From: VXOI01 sp965261945
GTDB taxonomy: Bacteria > Chloroflexota > Dehalococcoidia > Lucifugimonadales > UBA3495
Direction: 5' to 3'
Assembly (NCBI GenBank): GCA_965261945.1
Contig: CBDHEF010000001.1
Coordinates: 434,001 to 498,000, forward strand
Length of the DNA: 64,000 nt
Shown in pieces: positions 63,251 to 64,000 of this stretch. Under the pieces are notes generated by a model, which was given only the letters and a program-made list of their open reading frames with translations, made no database searches and was not told where the DNA came from. How positions within the stretch are numbered: position 1 is the stretch's first letter; each line of letters begins with the position of its first letter. The position numbers were made by a program, and so were the translations under genes.

Positions 63251-63826
63251 CTACGGTCGCACCCACGTCTCCGACCAGGCCAGGCAGGCGGTGCTGCTCT
63301 GCTTTTCGCCGCGCATTTCCAGCGCCACATCGCCTTCCGCGTCCTCGCCGTTGACTGTGATGCGGCCGGAGCGGCACGGGATGAAGCAACTGTATACCCC
63401 GTGAGGACGGCCCGGCGCGCTGCCCGCCGGCACCGTCAGCATGAACGGCTCCATGAAGTCGTGCCACGTCAGAGTGATCTGGTCGTCGTCGCTTTCGATG
63501 GTCTCCCTCCAGAAGGTGAAGGTGTCGCCCTTCTTGCTGAACTCGGCCTCTATGACCTGGAGCGTCTGGTCGGCGAACTCCGGGAACAGGAGGCTTTCAA
63601 TCTCCTCCTGCAACCAGCGGGCCAGGGCGATGTTGTCGGCGTAGACGCGGACGCCGTCGACCAGGCCGCTCTTCAGGAACAGGACGTGTCCCGCGCCGCC
63701 GGGAGAGTACAGAACCCGCCAATGGCTGGACCGGGTGGTCTGCTCTTCGCCCTCCACCAAGCGGATGAAGGAGTTTTCGCCGGTTAGCCGGATGCTGTTG
63801 GTATCAACGGGATTTGCCGAAGTCAT
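63251..63826 (-). CDS. Conserved-looking hypothetical protein
   Basis: A 191-residue soluble protein: SIRLTGENSFIRLVEGEEQTTRSSHWRVLYSPGG, IALARWLQEEIESLLFPEF, and a C-terminal beta-rich part (YSCFIPCRSGRITVNGEDAEGDVAL). No domain recognised and no signal peptide. ATG at 63826 is preceded by AGAGGAGGG. The gene stands alone; the last 170 bases of the window after it hold no gene. Confidence 0.65.
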   Translation of the reverse strand: MTSANPVDTNSIRLTGENSFIRLVEGEEQTTRSSHWRVLYSPGGAGHVLFLKSGLVDGVRVYADNIALARWLQEEIESLLFPEFADQTLQVIEAEFSKKGDTFTFWRETIESDDDQITLTWHDFMEPFMLTVPAGSAPGRPHGVYSCFIPCRSGRITVNGEDAEGDVALEMRGEKQSSTACLAWSETWVRP

Positions 63827-64000
63827 GTGCGCCCTCCTCTGAATTCGCGGTTCGGTTGTCGCCTGCGTTTCCTGTGCTTTTCCCCGGAGAAAAAACCGGA
63901 GAAAAACCCCCTGGTGTAAAATTTCCGCCGCAATCGGGCTTTGGAGATGTATATCGAAACGGCCAACGCGATTCCCATGTAAACTCCGATAAGGGAAAAT

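Noticed and set aside
1..64000. rRNA or tRNA genes
   Set aside because: None recognised by eye on either strand; no cloverleaf or rRNA core sequence was noticed. A dedicated tRNA scan would be decisive.

Overview
The window looks like a bacterial chromosome segment of high G+C content. No rRNA or tRNA is present to place it. The mix of tandem D-aminoacylase-type amidohydrolases, CaiB-type CoA transferase, GMC oxidoreductase, FmdA-type amidase, acyl-CoA-dehydrogenase-like oxidase and BNR-repeat protein resembles heterotrophic Chloroflexota (SAR202/Dehalococcoidia-like or sponge-associated lineages). That placement is inference from gene content only.

Region 1 (1-18.4 kb): housekeeping metG and a polyprenyl diphosphate synthase, then an AAA ATPase/PIN nuclease pair, then an apparently complete N-methylglutamate route for methylamine use. 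N-methylglutamate synthase (mgsABC, 4770-7738), gamma-glutamylmethylamide synthetase (gmaS, 11062-12420) and the four subunits of N-methylglutamate dehydrogenase (mgdB, C, D, A, 13257-18381) all lie on the + strand. GmaS captures methylamine on glutamate, Mgs moves the methylamino group to make N-methylglutamate, and Mgd oxidises it, returning glutamate and releasing a C1 unit. The block is broken twice by defence-like cargo: an ADP-ribosylglycohydrolase plus a type II restriction-modification pair (7.7-11.0 kb), and a winged-helix/PemK-type toxin module (12.4-13.25 kb). A degenerate copy of the mgsC 3' end sits on the far side of the glycohydrolase gene.

Region 2 (18.4-23.6 kb): an amidase and two tandem, nearly identical D-aminoacylase-family genes with their own promoter and terminators.

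Region 3 (23.6-45.7 kb): an accessory region full of debris. It holds a frameshifted DUF2283 gene, a broken IS66 transposase, IS21-like fragments, a parA remnant, an 11-repeat CRISPR array with cas2 and a cas1 truncated at an IS1182 relic, a tyrosine-recombinase relic, an SNF2 helicase/SWIM-zinc-finger pair, recN, an IS701 element with intact ends and target duplication, and an eight-gene cassette (39.96-45.65 kb) of mostly unrecognised proteins. That cassette is extremely C-rich on its coding strand and contains a PP-loop (PAPS-reductase-like) gene and an ASCH gene. Single-base frameshifts are concentrated in this region.

Region 4 (45.8-64 kb): metabolic genes (dienelactone hydrolase family, GMC oxidoreductase, a eukaryotic-style cytochrome P450, acetamidase/formamidase, CaiB CoA transferase, ribokinase, Nudix, ComF, BNR protein, acyl-CoA-dehydrogenase-like oxidase, SAM methyltransferase), with a HindIII-family restriction-modification pair inserted. 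A dispersed GC-rich palindromic repeat recurs between genes here and at 18.4 kb.
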